Shown: positions 34,138-43,960, counted from the stretch's first letter. The stretch: DNA of 64,000 nucleotides from Paenibacillus azoreducens (GCF_021654775.1 NZ_AP025343.1:5919501-5983500); one strand, 5' to 3'. A program made the numbers and translations. Notes: generated by a model not told the origin, from the letters alone.

Positions 34138-35424
34138 CTAGTTATGCGTAACGACAGCGCCGGAACCCCCGTACATCTTCACTTCCTCATCAAATTCCAG
34201 CTTAAGCACCGTCACCTGCTCATGCGTATCTTCAGGCGACAGATGAATCCATGTCGTCCCTGGAATATTAAACCAAGGAACACCCCCATGAATATCATAC
34301 GTCAACTCTTTGCCCGAATGCAGCACCGTAATTTTCTGAATCGGATTGCAAAGCCCCTTCAAGCACACGCTTTCCTTCGGATCGTCATAAACAAACAGAT
34401 ACAGCGTCTTCTTATCCTTGGAGAGCGTACTTCCCCCGAGGTAATAACGCGTCATGATGCCTTCTTCCGTGCCGAAAACGGCCTCTTCATGTGCGTGAAT
34501 CCAATCGCCAAGACCAAGCAAAATATCTACTTGTCTTTGGTCGATAGTTCCGTCTTCTTTCGGTCCGATGTCCAGCAGCATATTCCCGCCCATCGAGATA
34601 CAGTCACAGAACATGCGAATGATCTGATTCAGCGATTTATAGTGATTATCCGTCGGCACATATCCCCAGGAGCTGTTAATCGTGGTACAGAACTCCCATG
34701 GACCTTCCGGTCTCGTGATCGGCAGGCCCTGTTCCGGCGTTTTGTAGTCTCCATGACCTTGAAGACGCGAATTGATAATCAAATCCGGGTTAAAGGACTT
34801 CAGATAATGTTTGAACTCCGGCAAATTCCACTGCTCGGCGCTCCGCTCCCAGTCCCCGTCAAACCACAGCAGATCGACTTGGCCGTAATTCGTCAAAATT
34901 TCTTTCAGCTGGTTATTGTTAAACTCCAAAAATCTCTTCCATTTCTCTTCATCCTGGACCCCGTCCACCGGACTCGAATATTTATTGACCTGGCTCAGAT
35001 CCTCCGGTACCTTGCCGCCTTCGTAGACGCTCGGATAATCCGGATGAGACCAGTCGATCAGCGAGTAATACATCCCGAGCCGGATGCCTCTTTTCGTGAT
35101 CGCTTCAGCGTATTCTTTAATCAGATCCCGCCGGGCCGGGGTTTTCTTGACGACATTCAGATCGCTGTACTGCGTATCCCAAAGCGCCACGCCGTCATGG
35201 TGTTTGGTCGTAAGCACGGCGTATTTGGCACCGGATTTCTCGATCAGATCAGCCCAATAATCCGCATCGAAACGGGAAGCGGTAAAGCCGTCCAATTGTT
35301 TCATATACTGCTCATACGGAATTCTGCCGTTGTAAAAGGACCATGATTCTGAAACGCCGTCAACCGCGTAAATCCCATAGTGGATAAAAATGCCCAGTTT
35401 TGCATCCTCAAACCATTTTTGCAT
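34138..35424 (-). CDS. Alpha-L-fucosidase, GH29 (first paralogue)
   Basis: 428 residues of family GH29. N-terminal WFEDAKLGIFIHYGIYA, substrate-binding KHHDG at 74-78 and nucleophile D189 in QVDLLWFDGDW. A beta-sandwich tail follows. It releases alpha-linked L-fucose with retention. No signal peptide, so it is cytoplasmic and acts on imported oligosaccharides. It lies downstream of the second GH29 gene on the same strand but 356 bases away, with hairpin repeats between, so it may have its own promoter. The two GH29 proteins differ enough to suggest different linkage preferences. Confidence 0.88.
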   Translation of the reverse strand: MQKWFEDAKLGIFIHYGIYAVDGVSESWSFYNGRIPYEQYMKQLDGFTASRFDADYWADLIEKSGAKYAVLTTKHHDGVALWDTQYSDLNVVKKTPARRDLIKEYAEAITKRGIRLGMYYSLIDWSHPDYPSVYEGGKVPEDLSQVNKYSSPVDGVQDEEKWKRFLEFNNNQLKEILTNYGQVDLLWFDGDWERSAEQWNLPEFKHYLKSFNPDLIINSRLQGHGDYKTPEQGLPITRPEGPWEFCTTINSSWGYVPTDNHYKSLNQIIRMFCDCISMGGNMLLDIGPKEDGTIDQRQVDILLGLGDWIHAHEEAVFGTEEGIMTRYYLGGSTLSKDKKTLYLFVYDDPKESVCLKGLCNPIQKITVLHSGKELTYDIHGGVPWFNIPGTTWIHLSPEDTHEQVTVLKLEFDEEVKMYGGSGAVVTHN

Positions 35425-35608
35425 GTTCAGTCAGCACCTTTCCGGTCTATTTATCAAAGATATTTTTGTGGTCTATCCTGACTCAATACTGAAATAAGTT
35501 CTTGATATTACGTGAGTTGACCGCTGCGGTTACGGATCGTTCTTCCGATCGCTGCCCGCCTCCAAATTTCTTGATTATAGCCTTTCAATGTAGAAATTCG
35601 GAGACAAA

Positions 35609-35695
35609 GCATGTGCTTTCGATGTCAGCTTTCCTTCGGAAAGCTTTAGGCGAACGCAGCATACGCTTCCGAAGCAGCTTTTTTCAAAAAGCTTT
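35609..35695. repeat. Two tandem hairpin units between the fucosidase genes
   Basis: Direct imperfect units, each GCATxxGCTTxCGAxGxC followed by a hairpin: AGCTTTCC-TTC-GGAAAGCT at 35627-35645 and AGCTTTTT-TC-AAAAAGCT at 35676-35693. Stem bases differ but pairing is kept. The rest of the 356-base gap 35425-35780 shows no gene. Confidence 0.6.
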
Positions 35696-35780
35696 CAGCT
35701 TCGTAAGAATCGTTTCCGTCCCTTCCGCTACTTTCACTTCTTGTCAACTACTAACTCTAGCGATGAGCCTCAATCCTTAC

Positions 35781-37169
35781 CTATTGAATCCGGAACACAT
35801 GCGCAATTGGCGCCTTGGCCCCTGCTTCCGTTACCGGCAGCTTCACCACGATGCCCTGCTCCGTCCGGCGGCATTCGAGTTCGCTGCGGCCGCCAACCAG
35901 ATCGATGCGGCTGAAATCCGCATGCAGCGGCAGGAGAATTTCCTCCGGAACGGATTCGTTTTCATCCTTGTACAGGTAGAAGGCATAAATTTTGCCGTCT
36001 TTTTGCGTAAACTGGATGTTCTCGAGCGAATAAGGTTCGCAAATCCGTGTCCCGTAAATCGCTTCGCCATGCACCTTCAGCCATTCCCCCATCCCCTGAA
36101 TGCGGGAGATGGCCGTTTTGGATATTCTGCCGTCCGGCTGAGGCCCGACATTTAATGCCAGATTGCCGCCTTTGGCCACGATTTCCACGAGCAGGTGGAT
36201 CAGCTGACGCACCGATTTGTAGTTGTCTTCATAGCGGAATGAAAACGCCGAACCCATCGTGATGCAGCTCTCCCACGGCACATGAAGCGCGCGCTCAGGC
36301 AGCGTCTGCTCAGGCGTGATCAGGTTCTCGTAAGGACCGCCGACCGTACGGTCCGCCGATAGCAGCCAAGGCTGGATTTTCCGGGCTTTGTCAACAACCT
36401 CTCCCAGTCTGATGTTCTGGTCGCGGTAGTCATTCACCCACCCGGCATCAAGCCATAACACGTCGATCCGCCCGTAATTCGTCATCAGCTCCATGATCTG
36501 CTCATGGGTAAATTGGACGAATTGTTCCCACAGCCAAGGATATTCCTTCGGGTCATAAGTCGGTCCACGCGATGTCGTTGTTCCCGGCCGCATGCCCGGC
36601 GCCCAATAATAAGGCGTATGCCAGTCGGCTTTGGAGAAATAGGCGGAAATGCCGAGGCCTTTGGCGCGGAAGGCATTAAACAGCTGCTTGGTGATATCGG
36701 CATATTTATGCGTATGGAACGGGCAGTCCGGACCGGTGATGCGGTAATCCGTCGTCCGCGTATCCCACATGCAGAACCCGTCATGATGTTTGGTCGTGAA
36801 ATTCAAATATTTAAACCCGTTCTCGGCGGCGAGATCCGCCCAAAGCTCGGGCTGAAAACGAAGCGGGTTGAACGTCTTGTTCAAGTCAAAATATTGACGT
36901 TTCAGTTCTTCCGCATCGATATCCCAATCGATTTCATTGCGGGACCATTCTTCATCCACATCGCTCAGCGCCCACGATTCAACAAGGCCAAGCTGCGAAT
37001 ACGGCCCCCAATGCATCATAAGGCCGAGTTTTTGGTCCTTGAACCATTCCAGACGCTCCAGCAGCAGCGGATCTTCGGGTTTCACCCATTGTTCTTCGCT
37101 GCTGTAATTGTGTACTCCTTGTTCCACAACCGATTCGAATTCATCTTCAGGCAATTTATTTTCGCTCAT
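35781..37169 (-). CDS. Alpha-L-fucosidase, GH29 (second paralogue)
   Basis: About 462 residues of family GH29. WFKDQKLGLMMHWGPYSQLG, KHHDG at 127-131 and nucleophile D241 in RIDVLWLDAGW. It has a roughly 30-residue acidic N-terminal extension and a beta-sandwich C-terminus. No signal peptide. The frame extends to 37268, but GGAGGG just before the ATG at 37169 fixes the start. Divergent from the AraC regulator gene, whose product probably controls it through the 234-base shared spacer. Confidence 0.88.
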   Translation of the reverse strand: MSENKLPEDEFESVVEQGVHNYSSEEQWVKPEDPLLLERLEWFKDQKLGLMMHWGPYSQLGLVESWALSDVDEEWSRNEIDWDIDAEELKRQYFDLNKTFNPLRFQPELWADLAAENGFKYLNFTTKHHDGFCMWDTRTTDYRITGPDCPFHTHKYADITKQLFNAFRAKGLGISAYFSKADWHTPYYWAPGMRPGTTTSRGPTYDPKEYPWLWEQFVQFTHEQIMELMTNYGRIDVLWLDAGWVNDYRDQNIRLGEVVDKARKIQPWLLSADRTVGGPYENLITPEQTLPERALHVPWESCITMGSAFSFRYEDNYKSVRQLIHLLVEIVAKGGNLALNVGPQPDGRISKTAISRIQGMGEWLKVHGEAIYGTRICEPYSLENIQFTQKDGKIYAFYLYKDENESVPEEILLPLHADFSRIDLVGGRSELECRRTEQGIVVKLPVTEAGAKAPIAHVFRIQ

Positions 37170-37403
37170 GGTATCCCTCCGTCTTGGGGTTATTTTCGTT
37201 GTTCCTTCATAACAGATTCGCATGCGAATTCTGTCGAAACATATAAGGACCTTACAGGGGCTTCCCAACCAATGATTGCTGCCTTTCGCAAAACAAACCT
37301 TGCCCCGTTACCTCTGCAGCCTACTTTCACCTATGTCCAAATGCCAAATTTGTTGGTATCATTAACAGTACACAAGCGAGTGAGCTAATAGGAGGCAGAA
37401 TCA

Positions 37404-39695
37404 TTGAGACTAAACTACTTTAAATCCAAGCTATTCTTGAAATATATCTGGTCCTACTTGTTCATTTTGTTAATTCCTTTGGTGTTCATGACGATTTTCA
37501 TTTATAAAAACGCTGTCACGAGTCTTCGTACCGAAATTGAACAGTCGCGCCTTGCCCAATTAACGCAAGCCAAAGTGGTTATTGACGGCCGGATGAAGGA
37601 GCTGAGCGAAATTGCTACCCGCATCTCCTACGACAAGCGGCTGGCATCTTACCAAGTTCATGATCCGATCTCCAGCCGGGAGTCCATTCAAGCCTTGGAC
37701 CAATACAAAGCAACCAGCTCGATTATCGGTGAAATTTATCTGTACTTTCATAAAGACGATAAAATTTACTCCAGCAAAGGCCTGAACAATTTCGATGTAT
37801 TCACGAATAATCTCAGCTTTAAAACCTGGGATAAGGAAGCGCTTTACCAAGATTTGAATCAAAGCAAGTATCCGGCCATGCGTCCGGCCGATATCGTCAG
37901 CAACTCTTCCGGGCTGCAGGAAACGATGCTGGCTTATCTGATTCCGATCACACCCAACAGTCCCAACCCGCACGGAACGGTTATGTATTTGATCAAGGAA
38001 TCCGAGCTTACAAGCCTTGTCGATTCGATTTTGGGCAATTACCAGGGCCAAACGTACATCCTTGATAACGAAGGGCATGTTCTGGTCGACAATCGCCAAG
38101 GGGAGGCCTTGACAAGCGCTGAAAGCAAATCGCTGTTCGACAATATTACGCCCGGGATCGAGGATCGTACCGTTAATGGACAAGCCCACTCGATCGTATC
38201 CGTCAAATCCCAAAACAATGGCTGGACCTATGTGACAATCATGCCAAGCGCCCAATTTTTCAGCAGCGTCCTGCATGTCCGCAGCTTCATGATCATGCTC
38301 TTTTCTATCGTCGTCATTGTTGGCGCGGCGATCGCGCTTGTTCTGGCCAGAATGCAATATCAGCCTATTTCGATGCTTGTCGAGTTTGCCGCATCCAAAT
38401 CGGGTTCATCTCCTGATAGTTCCGGCGCCGGCAATGAGCTTGAACGCATTCGAACCGCGCTCCAGGAATACAGCTCGCGGGTTGACCTGCAGGAGCCGTT
38501 TGCCCGTCATCATTTTCTATCCATGCTGCTCAAATACGGCAGCGCCCAGACCCTTACACCCGAGCTGCGCGGGGCTTTCGATCTGGATTTCAACCGTTCC
38601 CATTACTTCGTGATGGTCGTCGGATGGGATGAAAATGAGCAAAACGGCGTACAGGAGCATCAGGATATGATTGATCTGCTCACCCAGATTGAATTTCCGG
38701 AGCTGGCCGCCCATGGATACGGTGTCGAACTGTCAAGAATGGATCAGATCGGGCTCATCATCAACTTCGATCTTGACGGCAAATCCGAAGAGTTTGATCA
38801 TAAACGGCTGATTGCCGAAGCCGTCCGCAGCAATTTACTTGAAAGCTTCGATATCATTCCAACGATCGGAGTCGGAACTTCCTATTCCAGTCCGGACCAG
38901 TTGAACCAGTCCTATATTGAAGCGTGTTCGGCATACGAGCTTCGGGTATCTACCGATCACGGCTCCGTCAACTATTTCGATAAGCTGTCCGATACTTCTG
39001 ATCATACGTTTTGGATTCCGAACAATAATTTGATGAAGTTATCCCAAAGCTTGAAGCAAGGCAGCTATGATGTTGCGGCACAGATGATTCATTCCGCTTT
39101 CATGAACTTGCATTCATCCGAGCTATCGGCATTATTCATCCGCTGCATCTGCTTCGATCTGCTGAATACGATCTTAAAAACCGCTTCCGAACTGGGCAGT
39201 CATCACAAGCTGATGCAGGAAATCACGCCTAATATGTTGTACAGCAGCTCTTTGGACGAGCTTGAAGGCGGCCTGCTCAAGCTGGCTTCCCAAATCTGCG
39301 AGCAGGTAGAGCGGGATAACCACAAGGAAGAGCAGTCCATCATCGACCGAATCGTTGCTTATATCGATGAGCATTATATGGACAATGCTTTAAGCCTTGA
39401 GTCCGTAGCCTTTGAATTCGGCATCTCGCCTTCGCATGTCAGCCGCTCATTCAAGGAGAAGGTCGGGCTTAACTTCATCCAATACGTGTGGCAAAAAAGA
39501 GTGGAGGAAGTCAAACATCAGCTCAAAACAACCAGCGATCCATTAAAGGACATTATCCTGAAAGTCGGTTATCTGGATGCGCCGAACTTCATCCGCAAGT
39601 TTAAAAAAGAAACAGGTTATACGCCTGGACAATACCGCAAAATGTTCTCGCAGCATGGCGGGGCCGAATCCGATCCGGATTTGGATGCCGAATAA
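37404..39695 (+). CDS. Membrane-anchored AraC-family transcriptional regulator
   Basis: 763 residues. TM1 about 11-32, an extracytoplasmic sensor domain of roughly 260 residues (Cache-like), TM2 about 294-316, a cytoplasmic linker of about 330 residues and two helix-turn-helix motifs at the C-terminus (LSLESVAFEFGISPSHVSRSFKE and DPLKDIILKVGYLDAPNFIRKF with TGYTPGQYRK). This one-component design combines sensor and DNA binding without phosphorelay. Starts with TTG after AGGAGG. It lies between the fucosidases and the importer it probably controls; the ligand is likely an extracellular glycan. Confidence 0.88.
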   Translation: MRLNYFKSKLFLKYIWSYLFILLIPLVFMTIFIYKNAVTSLRTEIEQSRLAQLTQAKVVIDGRMKELSEIATRISYDKRLASYQVHDPISSRESIQALDQYKATSSIIGEIYLYFHKDDKIYSSKGLNNFDVFTNNLSFKTWDKEALYQDLNQSKYPAMRPADIVSNSSGLQETMLAYLIPITPNSPNPHGTVMYLIKESELTSLVDSILGNYQGQTYILDNEGHVLVDNRQGEALTSAESKSLFDNITPGIEDRTVNGQAHSIVSVKSQNNGWTYVTIMPSAQFFSSVLHVRSFMIMLFSIVVIVGAAIALVLARMQYQPISMLVEFAASKSGSSPDSSGAGNELERIRTALQEYSSRVDLQEPFARHHFLSMLLKYGSAQTLTPELRGAFDLDFNRSHYFVMVVGWDENEQNGVQEHQDMIDLLTQIEFPELAAHGYGVELSRMDQIGLIINFDLDGKSEEFDHKRLIAEAVRSNLLESFDIIPTIGVGTSYSSPDQLNQSYIEACSAYELRVSTDHGSVNYFDKLSDTSDHTFWIPNNNLMKLSQSLKQGSYDVAAQMIHSAFMNLHSSELSALFIRCICFDLLNTILKTASELGSHHKLMQEITPNMLYSSSLDELEGGLLKLASQICEQVERDNHKEEQSIIDRIVAYIDEHYMDNALSLESVAFEFGISPSHVSRSFKEKVGLNFIQYVWQKRVEEVKHQLKTTSDPLKDIILKVGYLDAPNFIRKFKKETGYTPGQYRKMFSQHGGAESDPDLDAE

Positions 39696-39697
39696 TG

Positions 39698-39745
39698 ATG
39701 AAAGCCAACATCCGGTCGAGAACGGCCGGGACATGTTGGCTTTCA
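39698..39745. terminator. Terminator between convergent AraC and binding-protein genes
   Basis: 14-bp arms ATGAAAGCCAACAT / ATGTTGGCTTTCAT with an inner CGGTC/GGCCG pairing, followed by GTTTTT on plus. Confidence 0.7.
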
Positions 39746-39791
39746 TGTTTTTCTAGCGTCAGAATCTAACCTAGCCCCTTACGCGCTAAGA

Positions 39792-41387
39792 TTATTTCCC
39801 AGTGTTCCAGCGGTCGTACGCGCCTTGATACAATTCGACGATACGGTCTCCGCCCATTTTTTTGATTTGTGCCACGTACTTGTCCCAATTGGACAGCGGC
39901 TCTTGCCCGGTCACGAATTTGGCTTCCATTTGCTGCACGTACGTATTCAGGTCAGACAACAAGGAGGTAGCTTCGCTTTGTTCCTCGTTGGTTAGATATA
40001 CGTTAGGGAACGGTGCCTTGCCGATCGGAACAAGCTTATCGGCATTTTCCTTGTCGATCCACTTGTCAAAGTCGCTTTTCAGCCCATTGGTAAGATCGCT
40101 GGAGTTCATGCCAGGCGTCAGGATACCGTAGTTAGGCGTGACTGTGCCGCGGAATTCCTCGCGGTCTTTTCCTCCCGGAACAGGCAGCCATTCTTTTTCA
40201 TGAGTGTCTTTATTCTTATATTTCCACAGAAGACCTTCAGGTCCTTGGGCAAACAGCGTTGCGCCGTCATAACCGTATTGGTAATCAATCCAACGCATGG
40301 TTGCTTCCGGAGCAGGGTTTTTGCTGGTTATGGCAAAGGTACCGTTGGCGGAAATGCCCGGATGTTTACCATATACCGGAGAACCTTCGACTTCGCTCTT
40401 CACCGGCGTCATCAGCGGGTTGTCTTCACTAGGCTCTCCGCCGAGCGTAAAGTAAGGATAGTAGTCGTTAAACACTGCGATCTGGTTGTTTTGCCCCTTC
40501 GCTTTCTTTTGTTCAGGCGTTTGGGAGAACGTCTCGTGATCCAGCAGATCTTCCTTCCACAGACGGTTCATAAACGTCAGGTAACCTTTATAGCCTTCCT
40601 CTTGAGGAGTGTAATGGACCTTGCCGTCCTTGTCGGCATAAACGACTTCATCATAAATGCCCCAGAAGCCCAGGAAGTACATGCGCAGATCGTCCAGCTT
40701 CACGGAAGTCAACGGAATTTCGTCTTTTTTGCCGTTGCCGTTCGGGTCTTCTTCTTTTACGCGCTTGAGATAGGTGTACAGTTCTTCCGTCGTTTTTGGC
40801 AGCTCCTTAATATTAAGGGCTTTCAAGAATTTGCCGTTATACCACATTGGGCTGCGGTACCATACGGCGGACAAATCGATATTCGGAAGCGCATAGATAT
40901 GTCCGTCAGGCGTCGTAAACGACTTGCGAATGTCCGGATGTTCGTCAAAAATCTTTTTGATGTTAGGCGCATAACCTTCGTCGATATATTTCTCCAAAGG
41001 AATCAGTACGCCTTGCGTGCCGTATGTCACCTGCTCCGCCGGCTTAATATCCGCGCCGTAAAATACGTCAGGCAAATCGCCGCTGGCAAACACGAGATTT
41101 TTCTTGGTGGCAAAACTGTCAATCGGCGAAAGCTGGTAGTTGAATTTAATTCCAGTCAGCTTTTCCATCTCCTGAAGGACAGGCATTTTATTCCAATCCG
41201 CAACCCCTGCATCCTGGGACATCAATGTAAGCGTAAGCGGTTTCTCAACGATTGGAAAACCGTCCTTTTTAACGCCTTCCGCCTCGGAAGATGAACCTCC
41301 ATCCTTGGACGAGCCGCATGCCGCGAGCAGTGTAGCAGACAAAGTGAGACAAAGAATAATGGATGATGCCTTGCGAAGTTTTTTCAT
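39792..41387 (-). CDS. Oligosaccharide ABC transporter substrate-binding lipoprotein
   Basis: 531 residues of the LipO/YtcQ-type family 1 extracellular solute-binding proteins. Lipoprotein signal with LLAAC lipobox (Cys about 24) and Gly/Ser-rich linker, then the alpha/beta binding fold. The 500-plus length is typical of binding proteins for large oligosaccharides in Paenibacillus. Encoded third in the importer operon after two permeases. The ATPase is absent from the operon; a shared MsmX-like ATPase elsewhere is expected. Confidence 0.9.
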   Translation of the reverse strand: MKKLRKASSIILCLTLSATLLAACGSSKDGGSSSEAEGVKKDGFPIVEKPLTLTLMSQDAGVADWNKMPVLQEMEKLTGIKFNYQLSPIDSFATKKNLVFASGDLPDVFYGADIKPAEQVTYGTQGVLIPLEKYIDEGYAPNIKKIFDEHPDIRKSFTTPDGHIYALPNIDLSAVWYRSPMWYNGKFLKALNIKELPKTTEELYTYLKRVKEEDPNGNGKKDEIPLTSVKLDDLRMYFLGFWGIYDEVVYADKDGKVHYTPQEEGYKGYLTFMNRLWKEDLLDHETFSQTPEQKKAKGQNNQIAVFNDYYPYFTLGGEPSEDNPLMTPVKSEVEGSPVYGKHPGISANGTFAITSKNPAPEATMRWIDYQYGYDGATLFAQGPEGLLWKYKNKDTHEKEWLPVPGGKDREEFRGTVTPNYGILTPGMNSSDLTNGLKSDFDKWIDKENADKLVPIGKAPFPNVYLTNEEQSEATSLLSDLNTYVQQMEAKFVTGQEPLSNWDKYVAQIKKMGGDRIVELYQGAYDRWNTGK

Positions 41388-41427
41388 TATGCCATAACCC
41401 CTTCTATTGTTGTATTGTTAGCAAAGA

Positions 41428-42336
41428 TCAGCCCTTTACGGAACCAATCATAACACCTTGAACGAAATAACGCTGCAGGAAAGGATAAATAACAATAACT
41501 GGAATGGTAGCCACAATGATGACCGCATATTTGACCAGCGCCGCGATTTCCGCCTTGCTGTTCATGGCTGCCGCAGTGGAAGCATCGATCGCACCGCCGC
41601 CTTGCGCGGCCATTTCCTGCAGTACCAAAATTTGTCGCAATACCAGCTGAAGCGGATATTTTGCGGAATCATTCAAGTAAATCAATGCCGAGAAATAGCT
41701 GTTCCAGTTGCCTACACCGTAGAACAAAGCCATTACCGCGATAATCGGCATCGATAACGGCAGGATAATTTTAATAAACAGTCTCATATTCGTACATCCG
41801 TCGATTTGCGCAGCTTCCTGCAGTTCTTTTGGAATGGAGCTCTGGAAGAACGTGCGGGAGACGATGATGTTCCAAATCGATGCCGCCGACGGAATGACGA
41901 TCGCCCACATCGTATTGATCATGCCCAGCTGTTTAACGAGCAAATACGTCGGTACCAGGCCGCCGCCAAAAAACATGGTGACCATAAACATGCCCATAAA
42001 GAAATTCCGTCCTACAAAATCCTTGCGGCTTAAGGCATACGCAGCCGGCAATGTGACCAGCAGGTTGATCGTCGTTCCGACGACCGTATACAGAATCGTA
42101 TTCCCATAACCGATCCAAATGCTCGAATTCTCAAACACCCGTTTGTAACCGTCAAAAGTAATTCCTTTCGGCCATAACCACATCTCGCCGGAAGCGACAT
42201 ATTTCGGATCGCTGATCGACGCGCTGATCATATAGACCAAAGGATAGAACACGATCAAAAAAGCAAGGAATACATAAATGTAGTTGCAAATCAAAAACAC
42301 TTTGTCGCGTTTGGTTTCTTTTACACCTGCAAGCAT
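41428..42336 (-). CDS. Carbohydrate ABC permease, YtcP/LplC type
   Basis: About 302 residues, six membrane segments, and the cytoplasmic EAA loop PKELQEAAQIDGCTNMRLFIK that docks the ATPase. C-terminus YFVQGVMIGSVKG is diagnostic of the YtcP/LplC group. The frame begins at 42387, but AAGGAGGGG lies just before the ATG at 42336. Confidence 0.9.
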   Translation of the reverse strand: MLAGVKETKRDKVFLICNYIYVFLAFLIVFYPLVYMISASISDPKYVASGEMWLWPKGITFDGYKRVFENSSIWIGYGNTILYTVVGTTINLLVTLPAAYALSRKDFVGRNFFMGMFMVTMFFGGGLVPTYLLVKQLGMINTMWAIVIPSAASIWNIIVSRTFFQSSIPKELQEAAQIDGCTNMRLFIKIILPLSMPIIAVMALFYGVGNWNSYFSALIYLNDSAKYPLQLVLRQILVLQEMAAQGGGAIDASTAAAMNSKAEIAALVKYAVIIVATIPVIVIYPFLQRYFVQGVMIGSVKG

Positions 42337-42352
42337 TCGTGCCCCTCCTTTC

Positions 42353-43315
42353 TTACCACAAACTATTTTCGCTCGTCCGGCGTACAATCTGGTTCACAAC
42401 AACCAGCATCACGCAGTTGATCACGGAGTTAAACAAACCGATCGCCGTCGAGAAGCTGTACTGTGCATCCACGAGCCCGGAGCGGTACACGAAAGTGGAA
42501 ATAACGTCCGAAGATACCATGTTCAGCGGATTTTGCAGCAGCAAGATTTTCTCAAATCCTACCCCAAGCAAACTTCCCATGTTCAAAATAAGCAAAATGG
42601 TCATCGTTGGTATGATCGTTGGAATGTTGATATGACGAATGCGCTGGAATCGCGAAGCCCCGTCAATAATCGCCGCTTCGTGAAGACCCGGGTCTACGCC
42701 CGAAAGCGCTGCCAAATAAATGATCGTCCCCCAACCTGCGCTTTGCCACACTCCCGATAAAACGTAAATTGTTTTAAACCACCTTGGATCTGTCAGAAAT
42801 TCAGGGGCTTGAAAGCCTAACCCTTCGATGATATGAATGACGATCCCTGTGGATGGGGACAGGAAGGAAATAATCATCCCGGCCATAACCACGACGGAGA
42901 TAAAGTGAGGCGCATAGGTAACCGTTTGGGCCAGCTTTTTAAAGAAACCGTTTCTGACTTCATTGAAAGCAAGCGCCAAAATAATCGGAATCGGAAATCC
43001 GATGGCCAGTTCGTACAAACTAATGCTCAGCGTGTTCCAGAGCAAATCCCAAAAGTAATACGAATGAAAGAAGCGTTCAAAATGATCGAATCCAACCCAC
43101 GGGCTACCCGTGATTCCTTTGGTCGGGATAAAGTTTTTAAACGCGATTTGAATGCCGTACATCGGCCCGTAAGAGAAAATAAGGAAGTAGAGAAATGCGG
43201 GCGCAATAAAGATGTACAATTCCCAGTTCTGTATGATTCTCTTCCAAACGCCCTTGCCGTGCTTGCCAGGCTTCAACATAACCTCGCCTGAAACAGCAGC
43301 TTTAGTATCCTGCAT
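42353..43315 (-). CDS. Carbohydrate ABC permease, LplB type
   Basis: 320 residues of the LplB/UgpA-like group: YIFIAPAFLYFLIFSYGPMYGI near the N-terminus, six membrane segments, EAA loop LHEAAIIDGASRFQRIRHINIP and the NMGSLLGVGFEKILLLQN tail typical of LplB. First gene of the importer operon, 88 bases downstream of a cre site. Confidence 0.9.
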   Translation of the reverse strand: MQDTKAAVSGEVMLKPGKHGKGVWKRIIQNWELYIFIAPAFLYFLIFSYGPMYGIQIAFKNFIPTKGITGSPWVGFDHFERFFHSYYFWDLLWNTLSISLYELAIGFPIPIILALAFNEVRNGFFKKLAQTVTYAPHFISVVVMAGMIISFLSPSTGIVIHIIEGLGFQAPEFLTDPRWFKTIYVLSGVWQSAGWGTIIYLAALSGVDPGLHEAAIIDGASRFQRIRHINIPTIIPTMTILLILNMGSLLGVGFEKILLLQNPLNMVSSDVISTFVYRSGLVDAQYSFSTAIGLFNSVINCVMLVVVNQIVRRTSENSLW

Positions 43316-43402
43316 AGGATCACCCCTTTCAATATGATTGTTTCTCTTGTCTTGACTCTTGCTTCTTCGAATGTTACTTGCCTCATCGAAGCCCTGCAGG
43401 AT

Positions 43403-43416
43403 TGCTAGCGCTTACA
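43403..43416 (-). promoter_or_regulatory. CcpA cre site before the glycan importer operon
   Basis: Minus strand TGTAAGCGCTAGCA matches cre TGWAANCGNTNWCA with one mismatch and is nearly palindromic. Located in the promoter region of the lplB-type gene, so catabolite repression of import is likely. Confidence 0.6.
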
Positions 43417-43657
43417 TGTTTAACGATAGGACATCACCCGCCCCGGCGTAAATATGTCGTTTATGAATCCCCAAAAACCGCGCCACATCAGGGATTAGGC
43501 CATTTGACAATAGTACGTGACAAGCTGACAATATGTTTTTTTTGCTTGAAAGAAAGGGGTTTCATTTTCATATCAAATATGACCAACCACTGCAGCAGCA
43601 GGAAAAAAACTGCATATCTCCTCTGACAAAAGGGAGTATTGGGGAAATGTCTCAAAG

Positions 43658-43960
43658 TCTGCAAATCATTTGCATTTCTTTTTTGCTGCGGTTCCGCCCG
43701 CTTTAAATGTGAATACAAAAAAAGTGCAGGTTTTACGCTCCACAAGTACATGCTCATCATGTCCTCGGAGAGAGCTTGCAGAACTGCATCTTCTCACTGC
43801 GGTTCGCTACTTTAAATTGAATAAATGTAAAAGTTGTAGACTCTGTCGGCTTTGCAAGAACATTCTCAGCATCTCCAGCATCTACCCGAGAAAGGCTTGC
43901 AAAAATGCATCCTTTTGAGCGTAACTCCGCCACTTTCTCATGAATTGTTTCAAAAGGAAT
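43658..43960. repeat. Diverged tandem repeat, period about 119 bases, with small hairpins
   Basis: Units begin near 43661, 43778 and 43898 (third partial). Each opens with a TGCA-N4/5-TGCA micro-hairpin and continues with (G/A)CTGCGGTTC ... ACTTTAAAT ... CAAGxACATxCTCA(T/G)CAT. Identity between units is moderate. No open frame with family resemblance covers it. It is part of the 1,464-base gene-free block 43316-44779. Confidence 0.6.

Noticed and set aside
33090..35346. Long plus-strand frames opposite the CBM9-like and GH29 genes (353 and 417 residues)
   Set aside because: Antisense shadows caused by codon bias of the real genes, which carry complete family motifs.
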